This document shows positions 32,981-41,231 of a stretch of DNA of 64,000 nucleotides, piece by piece. Within the stretch, counting starts at the first letter, position 1; the number at the start of each line of letters is the position of its first letter. The stretch comes from Umezawaea sp049997955. Its GTDB lineage: Bacteria; Actinomycetota; Actinomycetes; Mycobacteriales; Pseudonocardiaceae. Position numbers and translations under genes: made by a program. Below the pieces are notes generated by a model that worked only from the letters and a program-made list of their open reading frames with translations, searched no databases and had not been told where the DNA came from. The DNA lies in the NCBI GenBank assembly GCA_049997955.1, contig JAEBDY010000002.1:310001-374000 (forward strand), read 5' to 3'.

Positions 32981-33756
32981 GCGGGCATCACCCCGAGCGC
33001 GATGAGCAGGAACGTCAGGCCGGGCAGGAAGTTGTTGACCACGTGCGCCACCACGCTGGCCGTGAGCCTGCGGGTGATCAGCCTGGCGATGCCGATGGGC
33101 AGCGCGATGACGATCAGCAGCGACGTGCGCAGCGGTTCGAGGTGGCTGACCGCGAAGATCAGCGTCGTGAGCAGGAACGCCGCCCAGCGGCTCCACCCCT
33201 GGCGCTCGATCGCGCCCCACAGCAGGCCGCGGTAGATCAGCTCCTCGCAGACCGGGCCGACGAAGCAGACGTAGAGGAACATCACCACGGCCACCGCGAC
33301 GGGCATCGTGGTGCCCTCCACCAGTTCGCCGATCGCCGACGTCGCGTTCTGGTTGCCGACGACCTTCGCCCACACCGTCGCGGCCACCAGCGTCAGCAGG
33401 ATGCCCAGCGCCCCCAGCTTGAGGCCCACCTTCACGTCCGCCCAGTTCCAGTCGAGGCGGAGGTCGATCAGCGGGCCGTTGCCGCGCACGCGCGTGATCA
33501 CCACGGCCACGCCCGCCGCCAGCACCGTCGGCACGATCGAGCCGATCAGCAGGAACGACATCGAGGTGGAGACGTCCGCGCCGGACGTGGTGGCGATGGC
33601 GGTGATGAACACCGCGCTCAGGATGAAAACGGCCTCGACGAGCAGGAACGCGCCGAAACCCCAGCGCTGCCCCTCCCGTCGCGGTTCGGGTTCCCGGCTC
33701 ACCGCGCGGACGCTGGCCAGCAGGCCCTGAGGTGGGGGTTCGAGCGGTGGGTTCAC
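32977..33756 (-). CDS. CPBP family intramembrane protease (copy 1)
   Basis: 259 residues, about seven membrane helices. CPBP (Abi/Rce1-type) motifs: CEELIYRGLLWGAI (Glu-Glu and Arg), FAVSHLEPL (His) and VVAHVVNNFLPGL (His). It is probably a membrane glutamic or metallo-type protease; substrate unknown. The second copy follows 15 bases away in reverse gene order, and the pxpA overlap suggests one transcript. Start ATG 33756. Confidence 0.9.
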   Translation of the reverse strand: MNPPLEPPPQGLLASVRAVSREPEPRREGQRWGFGAFLLVEAVFILSAVFITAIATTSGADVSTSMSFLLIGSIVPTVLAAGVAVVITRVRGNGPLIDLRLDWNWADVKVGLKLGALGILLTLVAATVWAKVVGNQNATSAIGELVEGTTMPVAVAVVMFLYVCFVGPVCEELIYRGLLWGAIERQGWSRWAAFLLTTLIFAVSHLEPLRTSLLIVIALPIGIARLITRRLTASVVAHVVNNFLPGLTFLLIALGVMPA

Positions 33757-33771
33757 GGGACATCACCCTAA

Positions 33772-34494
33772 TCAGGAGGCGCCGACGTACAGGTACACCG
33801 CTGGGAGCAGGTTGTTCGTGGCGTGCGCCACCATGCTCGACGAGGTCCGCCCGGTGATCATCCGGGCGGCGCCGATGGCCATGCCCTGAGCGAAGAGGCC
33901 GAGCGTGCGCCAGGACTCCTCGTGCAGGAAAGCGAAGATCAACGCCGTGAGGGCGAGGATCGTGGAGCGGGGAACGCGGTGGTGCTCCAGGGCCTTCCAG
34001 AGCGCGCCCCTCGTGAGGAGTTCCTCGGTGATGGGAGCGCCCAGGAAGACGAACAGCGCGGCCACGGCCAGCCAGACCGACTTGCCGCCGGACAGCAGGC
34101 CGATGTCCTCCAGAGCGGATCTGGTGTCGGCGGTGTCCCTCCGGACGCTGAGGAGCACCACCCCGACCACCCAGGCTACGAGCAGGGAAAGGCCCCCGCA
34201 GGCCAAGCCGACCTTGACGTCGCGCCAGGTGGGTTTCAGGCCGAAGTCTTCGATCGGACCACCGCCCTTGAGCTTCGAGATCGCCGCCGGGCCCGCGCCC
34301 AGGAGGACGTTGGGGAGGAAGAGGAGGAGCAGCAGGGGCCCTAGGGCCGGGGGGTTCGTGACGTCGAACTCCTCGAAGCGGTCAGCCGTGAGAGCGGTGA
34401 CCGCGAGGGTCGACAGGTAGTAGCCGGCCAAGCCGGTGAAGAAGGCGGCGAACGCCCAGTGTGCGCGGTTGGGGTTCGGTTCCTCCACTTGCAC
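33772..34494 (-). CDS. CPBP family intramembrane protease (copy 2)
   Basis: About 240 residues with motifs TEELLTRGALWKAL, FAFLHEESWRTLG and MVAHATNNLLPAV. It is a diverged paralogue of copy 1 (both have a DVKVGL segment and the same layout). The start is uncertain. GTG 34494 (VQVEEPNPNRAHWAF) marks the beginning of family-like sequence, but I see no ribosome binding site, so the message may be leaderless. The long in-frame extension upstream is desert sequence and is rejected. Confidence 0.85.
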   Translation of the reverse strand: MQVEEPNPNRAHWAFAAFFTGLAGYYLSTLAVTALTADRFEEFDVTNPPALGPLLLLLFLPNVLLGAGPAAISKLKGGGPIEDFGLKPTWRDVKVGLACGGLSLLVAWVVGVVLLSVRRDTADTRSALEDIGLLSGGKSVWLAVAALFVFLGAPITEELLTRGALWKALEHHRVPRSTILALTALIFAFLHEESWRTLGLFAQGMAIGAARMITGRTSSSMVAHATNNLLPAVYLYVGAS

Positions 34495-35000
34495 GAAAGT
34501 ACTGGTGATGGGTGTGGGGACCGAAAAGGTCAACCCGGATGGAGGCTTTGAGGGGTGCTGTGGAGTGAGTTTTGGGGTGGGGGTTTTGGACGTGGGTCTT
34601 GGGGGTGTCTTGGGGTGTCTTGAAGGTGCGTCTTGAAGGGAAACGCCCCGATGCGCGATTGTTTCGATGCTTCGCAGTCGTTTGTCAAGGCGGGAAAGAT
34701 GCCTTGACAAAGGCCTGCCAAGCATGAAGGCGCTGGGGATCGGGGTGAGGGTGGGGTCTGGACTACTCCCGGTTGGTTGGGTTGCGTTCGGGGTTGGGTC
34801 CAGAGCCCTGACGCTGGCCGTTGGTCCGGGGGTTGATTTCGAGGCCGAGCCTGCCCGTTGGTTCGGGGTTGGAGAAACTGCCGCTGGCCCTTGGGCTGGA
34901 TTCAGGGCCTGGGGTGTTGTGGCCTGAAGGTGTGCAGCGCGAGGAACGCCCGTGGCCGGGTGAGGCAGGGCGAGGGCGGTGGGTCTGCTTGATGTGGCCG
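34495..35000. other. G-rich gene desert
   Basis: About 500 bases between the CPBP gene and the amidohydrolase stop without a credible gene. The plus strand is strongly G/T-rich, with runs such as GGGTGGGGG and reiterated GTCTTGGGG or GTCTTGAAGG elements (34590-34640). Two diverged copies of GTTCGGGGTTGG-CTGGCC-TTGG occur at about 34787 and 34860. A perfect inverted repeat lies at 34681-34711. Confidence 0.65.
34681..34711. repeat. Perfect 11-bp inverted repeat in the desert
   Basis: TTTGTCAAGGC and GCCTTGACAAA flank GGGAAAGAT. The arms are perfect and end in T/A runs, which would suit an intrinsic terminator on either strand or a protein-binding site. The closest gene end is the amidohydrolase stop at 35001 (minus). 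Confidence 0.6.
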
Positions 35001-36071
35001 TTAGTGGATGCGGCCTCGTAGCATGATCATCTTTGGGTGGCGCAGGGCATCCAGGTTGGTGCGGGGGTCGTTTTCGTACACGACCACGTCTGCCGCCGCG
35101 CCCTCGGTGAGGCTGGGGTAGCCGAGCCATTCGCGGGCGGTCCAGGAGGCTGCGCCGATGGCCTGTTCGGTGGTCATGCCCACTCGGTGCAGGGCCTCGA
35201 CCTCGTCGACGATGAGGCCGTGGGCGATGCCGCCACCCGCGTCCGTGCCCGCGTAGACGGGGATGCCCGCCTCGATCGCCTTGGCGACCGTGGACCCCAC
35301 GCCTGCGTGCAGGGCGCGCATGTGGCTGGCGTAGGCCGGGTACTTGCCCGCGTTGTCCGCGATGCCGGGGAACGTCTCGATGTTGACCAAGGTGGGCACG
35401 AGCGCGGCGCCGGAGGCCGCCATCTGCGCGATGGTGTCGTCGGTGAGGCCGGTGCCGTGCTCGATGCAGTCGATGCCCGCCGCCAGCAGGCCCGGCATTG
35501 CTTCCTCGCCGAAGACGTGCGCCGTCACGCGGGCGCCGCCCTCGTGGGCGACCTTGATCGCCTCGGTGAGGACGTCGTCGGACCACAGCGGGGCCAGGTC
35601 GCCCTGGGCGCGGTCGATCCAGTCGCCCACCAGCTTGACCCAGCCGTCGCCGTAGGCGACCTGCTCGGCCACGGCCGCGGGCAGGTCGGCCGGGTCCTCG
35701 ACGTCCGTGCCGAGGTACGGGATGTAGCGCTTGGGGCGGGACAGGTGCCGCCCCGCGCGGATGAGCCTGGGGAGGTCCAGGCGCTCCTGCAACGGGCGGG
35801 TGTCCAGCGGGGCGCCGCAGTCGCGCAGGAGCAGGGTGCCCGCGTCGCGGTCGATCTCGGCCTGCACCGCGGCCTCCGCCAGGTCGACGGGGCCCTTCGG
35901 GCCGATGCCGACGTGGCAGTGCGCGTCGACCAGGCCCGGCAGGAGGTAGCCGCCGTCGACGACGGTGCGCGCACCCGGAACCTCGCGGGTCCGGATGCGG
36001 CCGTTCACCACCCACAGATCGCGCTGGTCGCCGTCCGGGAGGACGACGCCGCGCAGGTGCAGACCACTCAT
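35001..36071 (-). CDS. Amidohydrolase family metal-dependent hydrolase
   Basis: 356 residues, TIM-barrel hydrolase. Metal ligands: GLVDAHCHVG (HxH), Lys in GWVKLVGDW, HVFGEEA, EHGTGL and TDAGGG (Asp). The neighbour of ffh in mycobacteria (Rv2915c-type) is a homologue. Substrate unknown; the barrel is closest to imidazolonepropionase/aryl-dialkylphosphatase-type amidohydrolases. ATG 36071 overlaps the ffh stop by four bases (ATGA), hence co-translated. Confidence 0.92.
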   Translation of the reverse strand: MSGLHLRGVVLPDGDQRDLWVVNGRIRTREVPGARTVVDGGYLLPGLVDAHCHVGIGPKGPVDLAEAAVQAEIDRDAGTLLLRDCGAPLDTRPLQERLDLPRLIRAGRHLSRPKRYIPYLGTDVEDPADLPAAVAEQVAYGDGWVKLVGDWIDRAQGDLAPLWSDDVLTEAIKVAHEGGARVTAHVFGEEAMPGLLAAGIDCIEHGTGLTDDTIAQMAASGAALVPTLVNIETFPGIADNAGKYPAYASHMRALHAGVGSTVAKAIEAGIPVYAGTDAGGGIAHGLIVDEVEALHRVGMTTEQAIGAASWTAREWLGYPSLTEGAAADVVVYENDPRTNLDALRHPKMIMLRGRIH

Positions 36072-37612
36072 TTGTCGAACTTGAACTTCGACGGGTCGAA
36101 GCCGGGCGGCAGGTCGTTCAGGCTGCCGAGGCCCGGAGGCAGTTCCGGAGCGCCGCCCGCGCCGGGGACCATGCCGGGCATGCCGCCGGGGAACATGCCG
36201 GGGAAGCCGCCCTTGATCTTCGGCTGGGTCGGGCCGCGTCCGCTGCCCTTGCCCTTCTTGCCCTTCTTGCCCTTGCGGTTGGTCTTGCCGCCACCGCCGC
36301 CCGGCATGCCGAAGCGGCCCGCCATCTGCGACATCATCTTGCGGGCGTCGAAGAAGCGGTTGACGAGGTCGTTGACGTCGCTGACCTTCACGCCCGAGCC
36401 GTTCGCGATGCGCAGGCGGCGCGACGCGTTGATGATCTTCGGGTCGTCGCGCTCGGCGGGCGTCATGCCGCGGATGATGGCCTGCACGCGGTCGAGGTGC
36501 TTCTCGTCCAGCATGGCCAGCTGGTCCTTCATCTGGCCCGCGCCGGGGAGCATGCCCAGCAGGTTCGCGATGGGACCCATCTTGCGGATGGCGAGCATCT
36601 GCTCGAGGAAGTCCTCCAGCGTGAGCTGGCCGGAGCCCATCTTCTGCGCGGCGACCTCGGCCTTCTCCTGGTCGAAGGCCTGCTCGGCCTGCTCGATCAG
36701 GGTCAGCATGTCGCCCATCCCGAGGATGCGGCTGGCCATCCGGTCGGGGTGGAAGACGTCGAAGTCCTCCAGCTTCTCGCCGTTGGAGGCGAACAGGATC
36801 GGCTGGCCGGTGACCTCGCGGACGCTCAGCGCGGCACCACCGCGGGCGTCGCCGTCGAGCTTGGTCAGCACGACACCGGTGAAGCCGACGCCGTCGGCGA
36901 AGGCCTGCGCGGTGTTGACCGCGTCCTGGCCGATCATCGCGTCGACGACGAACAGGACTTCTTCCGGCTGGACCGCGTCGCGGATGTCCTTGGCCTGCTG
37001 CATCAGCTCGGCGTCGACGCCGAGACGACCCGCGGTGTCGACCACCACGACGTCGTGCTGCGCGCGCCGGGCCTCTTCGATGCCGCGGCGGGCCACGTCA
37101 ACCGGGTTGCCCACGCCGTTGCCGGGCTCGGGGGCGAACACGGGCACACCAGCGCGCTCGCCGACGACCTGGAGCTGGTTCACCGCGTTGGGGCGCTGGA
37201 GGTCGCACGCCACGAGCATCGGCGTGTGGCCCTGGCCGTGCAGCCACTTCGCGAGCTTGCCCGCGAGCGTCGTCTTGCCGGCGCCCTGGAGGCCGGCGAG
37301 CATGATCACGGTCGGCGGGTTCTTCGCCAGGTTCAGCCTGCGGGTCTCACCGCCGAGGATGCCGACCAGCTCTTCGTTGACGATCTTGATGACCTGCTGG
37401 GCCGGGTTCAGCGCGCCGGAGACCTCCGCGCCCTTGGCGCGCTCCTTGATCTTCGCGATGAACGTCCGCACCACGAGCAGCGCGACGTCGGCCTCCAGCA
37501 GCGCCACCCTGATCTCGCGACAGGTGGCGTCGATGTCGGCCTCGGACAGCCGCCCCTTGCCCCGCAGGTTCTGCAGGACCGAGGTGAGCCGGTCGGAAAG
37601 GGTGTTGAACAC
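36068..37612 (-). CDS. ffh: Signal recognition particle protein Ffh (SRP54)
   Basis: 514 residues. Binds 4.5S RNA and signal sequences and docks on FtsY (right edge of this window). N domain (about 1-85); G domain with GLQGAGKTTLAGKLAKWL, DLQRPNAVNQL, VVDTAGRL and LTKLDGDARGGAAL; M domain (about 300-435) with methionine-rich helices. It ends with a Gly/Pro/Met-rich tail typical of actinobacteria. Start GTG 37612. Confidence 0.97.
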   Translation of the reverse strand: MFNTLSDRLTSVLQNLRGKGRLSEADIDATCREIRVALLEADVALLVVRTFIAKIKERAKGAEVSGALNPAQQVIKIVNEELVGILGGETRRLNLAKNPPTVIMLAGLQGAGKTTLAGKLAKWLHGQGHTPMLVACDLQRPNAVNQLQVVGERAGVPVFAPEPGNGVGNPVDVARRGIEEARRAQHDVVVVDTAGRLGVDAELMQQAKDIRDAVQPEEVLFVVDAMIGQDAVNTAQAFADGVGFTGVVLTKLDGDARGGAALSVREVTGQPILFASNGEKLEDFDVFHPDRMASRILGMGDMLTLIEQAEQAFDQEKAEVAAQKMGSGQLTLEDFLEQMLAIRKMGPIANLLGMLPGAGQMKDQLAMLDEKHLDRVQAIIRGMTPAERDDPKIINASRRLRIANGSGVKVSDVNDLVNRFFDARKMMSQMAGRFGMPGGGGGKTNRKGKKGKKGKGSGRGPTQPKIKGGFPGMFPGGMPGMVPGAGGAPELPPGLGSLNDLPPGFDPSKFKFDK

Positions 37613-37656
37613 GGTGCCGCCAGACCTCGCACGTCGTCGGATAAGCGCTAGCTGTC

Positions 37657-37677
37657 ATGCGTGCAACTCACACGCAT
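37657..37677. promoter_or_regulatory. Inverted repeat upstream of ffh
   Basis: ATGCGTG and CACGCAT flank a seven-base centre, within the 93-base gap between the P-loop kinase stop and the ffh start. It may be an operator or an mRNA leader hairpin for ffh. Function not shown. Confidence 0.35.
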
Positions 37678-37705
37678 GCACGCACGTCAGCGTAGCCGCC
37701 CCGTG

Positions 37706-38257
37706 TCAGCCGGGTGTCACGGACAGCCGCACCCGATCCCGGCGGGTCACCACGGTCAGCGCGTGCCAGCCGCGCGGCACCCAGCCCTCGGCGAACCGGT
37801 CGCGCAGCCAGGCCGCGCGCCGGACGTGCCGGGCGAACGAGGTCCCGCGCACGAGGCGACCGCGCTCGACCTGGCCCGCCATGGCCTGCTCGGGGGTGGC
37901 CTGGAGCCACAGGAAGTGCCGGTGGCGGGCGGTGAGCACGCCGATCAGCACGAGCCACGCCCTGGTCGTGGGCCGCGTCGACGGCTCGTGCACGACCAGG
38001 AGACCGGAGCGGCTCACGGCGAAGAGCAGGACCCTCAGCCGGTGCACGAGGTGCACCAGGGGGCGGTAGTAGCGGTAGGGCAGGTTCGCGGGGAAGGCGG
38101 CGCGCAACCGGGCGCGCACCTGGTCGGAGTCGAGCACCACCACCGGTGCGCCTCCCGATTCGAGGCGCGCCAACAAGGTGCTCTTGCCCGCCCCCGGCAA
38201 ACCGGCCAGGACAACGAGAGAGCGTGGCCGAACCGCGACGGCAGTCATCAACTCCAT
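37706..38257 (-). CDS. Orphan P-loop kinase-like ATPase
   Basis: 183 residues. Walker A VVLAGLPGAGKSTLLARL, an Asp in VVVLDSDQVRARLR, and a Walker B-like hydrophobic strand (GLLVVHEPS). A lid-like arginine region (GRLVRGTSFARHVRRA) completes an AAA_33/zeta-toxin-like nucleoside-kinase fold. No antitoxin partner is adjacent, so a toxin role is not supported; a small-molecule or nucleic-acid kinase is as likely. Start ATG 38257 or the internal ATG 38248. Confidence 0.8.
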   Translation of the reverse strand: MELMTAVAVRPRSLVVLAGLPGAGKSTLLARLESGGAPVVVLDSDQVRARLRAAFPANLPYRYYRPLVHLVHRLRVLLFAVSRSGLLVVHEPSTRPTTRAWLVLIGVLTARHRHFLWLQATPEQAMAGQVERGRLVRGTSFARHVRRAAWLRDRFAEGWVPRGWHALTVVTRRDRVRLSVTPG

Positions 38258-38300
38258 AGTAGGAGGACGCGTGTCCTACTAGTCCGGTTCATCCGAAGAC

Positions 38301-38406
38301 GGGGGCGGCTCAACCCCTCGACGAGCCGCCCCCTCCACCGGCGCGACCCGCACCCCCCTCGGGTCGCAGGACGAGCCTGCCCTCCCGGGAGGGGGTTCCG
38401 GGAGGG
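38301..38406. terminator. Array of three hairpins after glnD
   Basis: Three consecutive perfect inverted repeats. 38301-38333 has an 11-bp stem GGGGGCGGCTC/GAGCCGCCCCC. 38343-38367 has GCGACCCG/CGGGTCGC. 38380-38406 has CCCTCCCGG/CCGGGAGGG. They fill the gap between the glnD stop and the P-loop kinase start and should stop glnD transcripts firmly. Confidence 0.75.
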
Positions 38407-38444
38407 TGAGCACCCCGATCGGTTGTGCGCAGAACTACGCGACT

Positions 38445-40814
38445 TCACCGGGAAGCCGCGAGCACCAGCCGTTCGACCTTCTTGCGCACCGTCGCGTCCA
38501 GCTCGCCGTCGTCCTTGGTCAGGCTGAACGAGTCCACGACCGTGCCGCCGAGGGTGGCGACGCGGGCCCAGCGGATGTCGACGCCGCACTGCTCCAGCGC
38601 GTCGGCGACGTGGTGCAGCAGGCCGATCCGGTCCGCCGCGCGCAGTTCGAGCACGACGGCCCCGGTGGCCTCGTCGTCGAACCACAGCACCTTGGCCGGC
38701 GGCGGGTCCTGGGGCGGGCCGCCGTAGTCGCGTTCCTTGGCGGCGAGCTTGTCCGCCAGCGCCAGCGACCCGTCCACGGCCCTGGCGAACTGCTCGCGCA
38801 GCAGGGACGCGTCCGGCAGCGACCCGAACCTGGGCGACACCGTGAACACGTCGACCGCCGCGCCCCGGTGGGCCCGCAGCGTCGCCGCGTGCACTTCCAG
38901 TGAGTTCAGCGCCAGCACGCCGGCGGCCCGCGACAGCACGCCCGGCCGGTCCGGCGCCACCATCGTGACGAGCGCGGCGCCGTCGACCGGGGTGATCAGC
39001 ACGTCCGGCTTGTCGGAGGCGGCGACCTTGGCGGCCAGTTCGAGCTGCACGTCGTCCAGCGGTTCCGGGTCGGGCAGCGGGTCTCCCGCCATCGCGGTCC
39101 GGCACCGCCGCACCAGGTCCGCGATCAGCGACGCCTTCCAGTCCGTCCACACGCCGGGGCCGGTGGCCAGGGAATCGGCCTCGGCCAAGGCGTGCAGCAG
39201 TTCCAGCAGCACCGGATCGCCGCCGAGGGTGTCGACCACGCGGTGCACGGTCGCGTCGTCCTCGACGTCGCGGCGGGTCGCGGTGTGCGGCAGCAGCAGG
39301 TGGTGGCGGACCAGCGAGGCCAGCGTCTCCACGTCGTGCGGCCACAGGCCGAGCCGTTCGCCGATCTGGGTCGCGAGCGCGGCGCCGACCTCGGAGTGGT
39401 CGGCCTGCCGCCCCTTGCCGATGTCGTGCACGAGCGCGCCGAGCAGCAGCAGGTCCGGCCGGGACACCGTGGTCGCCAGCCGCGCGGCGTGCGCGGTGGC
39501 CTGCACGAGGTGCCGGTCGACCGTCCACATGTGCGCGGCGTCGCGCGGCGGCAGGTCGCGCACCGCGCCCCACTCGGGGAAGAGCCTGCCCCACAGGCCG
39601 GTGCGGTCCAGCGCCTCCACCACGTCGATGAGCCCGGAACCGCTGCCCAGCAGCGCCAGCAGCTCCTCGCGGGCCTCGCGCGGCCACGGCTGGCGCAGCT
39701 CCGGGGCGGAGTCGGCCAGGCGCGACAGCGTGCCCGAGGCGATCGGGTGCTTGCTGCGCGCGGCGGCCGTCGCGACCCGCAGCAGCAGCGCGGGATCGCG
39801 GTTGGGCATGGCGTCGCGGGCCAGCGCGACCTCGGTGCCGTGCAGGACGACGCCCTCGTCCAGCGGACGGCGGGCGGGCGAGCGCCGCAGCGGCGACCTG
39901 GCGAACGCGCCGAGCCCTCGCTTGGGGGCAGCCGCACGGGCGGTGCGCATGGCCACGTCCACCGCGTAGACCACCGTGCGAGCGGCCGACGACAGGGCCC
40001 TGGCCAGGGCGAAGCGGTCCGCGAGGCCGAGCGCGGAGGCGACCTCGTCGCCGTCCTGGGCGCGCAGGACGTCCCTGGGCTTGCGGGCGACGCGGCGCAG
40101 TTCGGTGCGCACGTCCAGCAGGAGCCTGCGGGCGTCGTTGACCTCGACGGACGCCCGGTCGGTGAGCTGGGCGACGGACAGCGCGTCGAGCAGCGTGATG
40201 TCGCGCAGACCGCCGCGGCCGTGCTTGAGGTCGGGCTCGACGCGGTGCGCGATCTCGCCGCTGCGCGCCCACCGGCGCTGCGCGGACTCGCTCATCTCGT
40301 CGAGCCGGGTGCGGACGTTCGAGCGCCACGCCTGGCGCGCGCTGTCCGCGAGTCGTTGGGACACCTCGGGATCGCCCGCGAGGTGGCGGACGTCGAGCAG
40401 GCCGAGCGCGGTCCGCAGGTCGCCTGCGGCGACCCGGAGGCCTTCCCCGACCGTGCGGACCGAGTGGTCGAGGCCGACGCCGGAGTTCCACAGCGGGTAC
40501 CAGAGCTTGTCGGCGATCGCGTCGATCCCCTTGTGCCCGTTGTGCACGAGGACCAGGTCGAGGTCCGAGTACGGCACGAGCTCGCGGCGCCCGAGCCCGC
40601 CGACGGCGACCAGCGCCATCCCCGGACCCGTGACCCCGGCGCTCGCCGCGTGCGCGGTCAGCCAGAACTCGTGCAGGTCGACCAGGGCTTCGCGGAGCAG
40701 TTCGCCGGTGAGGCGCTTGCGCCCGGGGGCCAGCAGTCTGTCGCGGGCCTTCACCAGGTCGTCAGCGGTCACGATCTCCGAACCAGAGTTCGCCTCGGCC
40801 GAGACGCTGTCCAT
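38445..40814 (-). CDS. glnD: [Protein-PII] nucleotidyltransferase GlnD
   Basis: 789 residues. Senses glutamine and modifies PII; in actinobacteria it adenylylates rather than uridylylates. Nucleotidyltransferase motif GLGRRELVPYSDLDLVL with the metal-binding Asp pair, HD domain (LLGALVHDIGKGRQADHSEVGA), and two ACT domains (VTMVAPDRPGVLSRAAGVL and LRAADRIGLLHHVADAL). I choose ATG 40814 (MDSVSAEANSG) because GGAAGG is eight bases upstream. The earlier in-frame ATG 40850 lies inside the glnB terminator hairpin. Confidence 0.95.
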   Translation of the reverse strand: MDSVSAEANSGSEIVTADDLVKARDRLLAPGRKRLTGELLREALVDLHEFWLTAHAASAGVTGPGMALVAVGGLGRRELVPYSDLDLVLVHNGHKGIDAIADKLWYPLWNSGVGLDHSVRTVGEGLRVAAGDLRTALGLLDVRHLAGDPEVSQRLADSARQAWRSNVRTRLDEMSESAQRRWARSGEIAHRVEPDLKHGRGGLRDITLLDALSVAQLTDRASVEVNDARRLLLDVRTELRRVARKPRDVLRAQDGDEVASALGLADRFALARALSSAARTVVYAVDVAMRTARAAAPKRGLGAFARSPLRRSPARRPLDEGVVLHGTEVALARDAMPNRDPALLLRVATAAARSKHPIASGTLSRLADSAPELRQPWPREAREELLALLGSGSGLIDVVEALDRTGLWGRLFPEWGAVRDLPPRDAAHMWTVDRHLVQATAHAARLATTVSRPDLLLLGALVHDIGKGRQADHSEVGAALATQIGERLGLWPHDVETLASLVRHHLLLPHTATRRDVEDDATVHRVVDTLGGDPVLLELLHALAEADSLATGPGVWTDWKASLIADLVRRCRTAMAGDPLPDPEPLDDVQLELAAKVAASDKPDVLITPVDGAALVTMVAPDRPGVLSRAAGVLALNSLEVHAATLRAHRGAAVDVFTVSPRFGSLPDASLLREQFARAVDGSLALADKLAAKERDYGGPPQDPPPAKVLWFDDEATGAVVLELRAADRIGLLHHVADALEQCGVDIRWARVATLGGTVVDSFSLTKDDGELDATVRKKVERLVLAASR

Positions 40815-40840
40815 CAGGCCGCCTTCCCCGTAATCGGCCG

Positions 40841-40877
40841 GACGGGGCATGCGGATGACGCTCCCGCATGCCCCGTC
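40841..40877 (-). terminator. Terminator between glnB and glnD
   Basis: Perfect 14-bp stem GACGGGGCATGCGG/CCGCATGCCCCGTC about 16 bases after the glnB stop. It separates amtB-glnB from glnD, which may need read-through or its own promoter. Confidence 0.85.
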
Positions 40878-40892
40878 GCTGACGTCATTGCC

Positions 40893-41231
40893 CTACAGAG
40901 CGTCCGACCCGCGCTCCCCGGTGCGAACTCGGATCACCGTCTCGACCGGCGTGACCCAGACCTTGCCGTCACCGATCTTGCCGGTGCGGGCGGCCTCGAC
41001 GACCGCGTCCAGGACCTTCTCCACGGCGGTGTCGTCGATCAGCACCTCGATGCGGAGCTTCGGCACGAAGTCGACGGCGTACTCGGCGCCGCGGTAGACC
41101 TCGGTGTGGCCCTTCTGCCTGCCGTAGCCCTGGACTTCGCTGACCGTCATGCCGAGCACGCCGAGCTGCTCCAGCGACGCCTTGACGTCGTCGAGGGTGA
41201 ACGGCTTGATGATTGCGGTGACGAGCTTCAC
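40893..41231 (-). CDS. glnB: Nitrogen regulatory protein PII
   Basis: 112 residues. Trimeric sensor of 2-oxoglutarate, ATP and glutamine status that binds AmtB. T-loop GRQKGHTEVYRGAEY with modifiable Y51, B-loop TGKIGDGKVWV, and C-terminal RVRTGE. Start GTG with GAGGGGAG upstream; it overlaps the amtB stop by four bases, the universal amtB-glnB pairing (the copy is often called GlnK). Confidence 0.97.
   Translation of the reverse strand: MKLVTAIIKPFTLDDVKASLEQLGVLGMTVSEVQGYGRQKGHTEVYRGAEYAVDFVPKLRIEVLIDDTAVEKVLDAVVEAARTGKIGDGKVWVTPVETVIRVRTGERGSDAL

Noticed and set aside
33772..36015. 747-codon minus-strand frame that includes the second CPBP protease
   Set aside because: Only the C-terminal 240 codons are family-like; the rest crosses the G-rich desert and is a shadow of the amidohydrolase gene.
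35037..38069. 1010-codon plus-strand open frame
   Set aside because: Runs antisense through the amidohydrolase, ffh and P-loop kinase genes; low-complexity Ser/Arg/Ala content, no family motif.
37706..38257. Zeta-type toxin of a toxin-antitoxin pair
   Set aside because: A P-loop and kinase-like layout are present, but no epsilon-type antitoxin or other small partner gene is adjacent.
40815..40850. Upstream ATG start for glnD
   Set aside because: It lies in the stem of the glnB terminator and lacks a ribosome binding site; the ATG at 40814 has one at good spacing.
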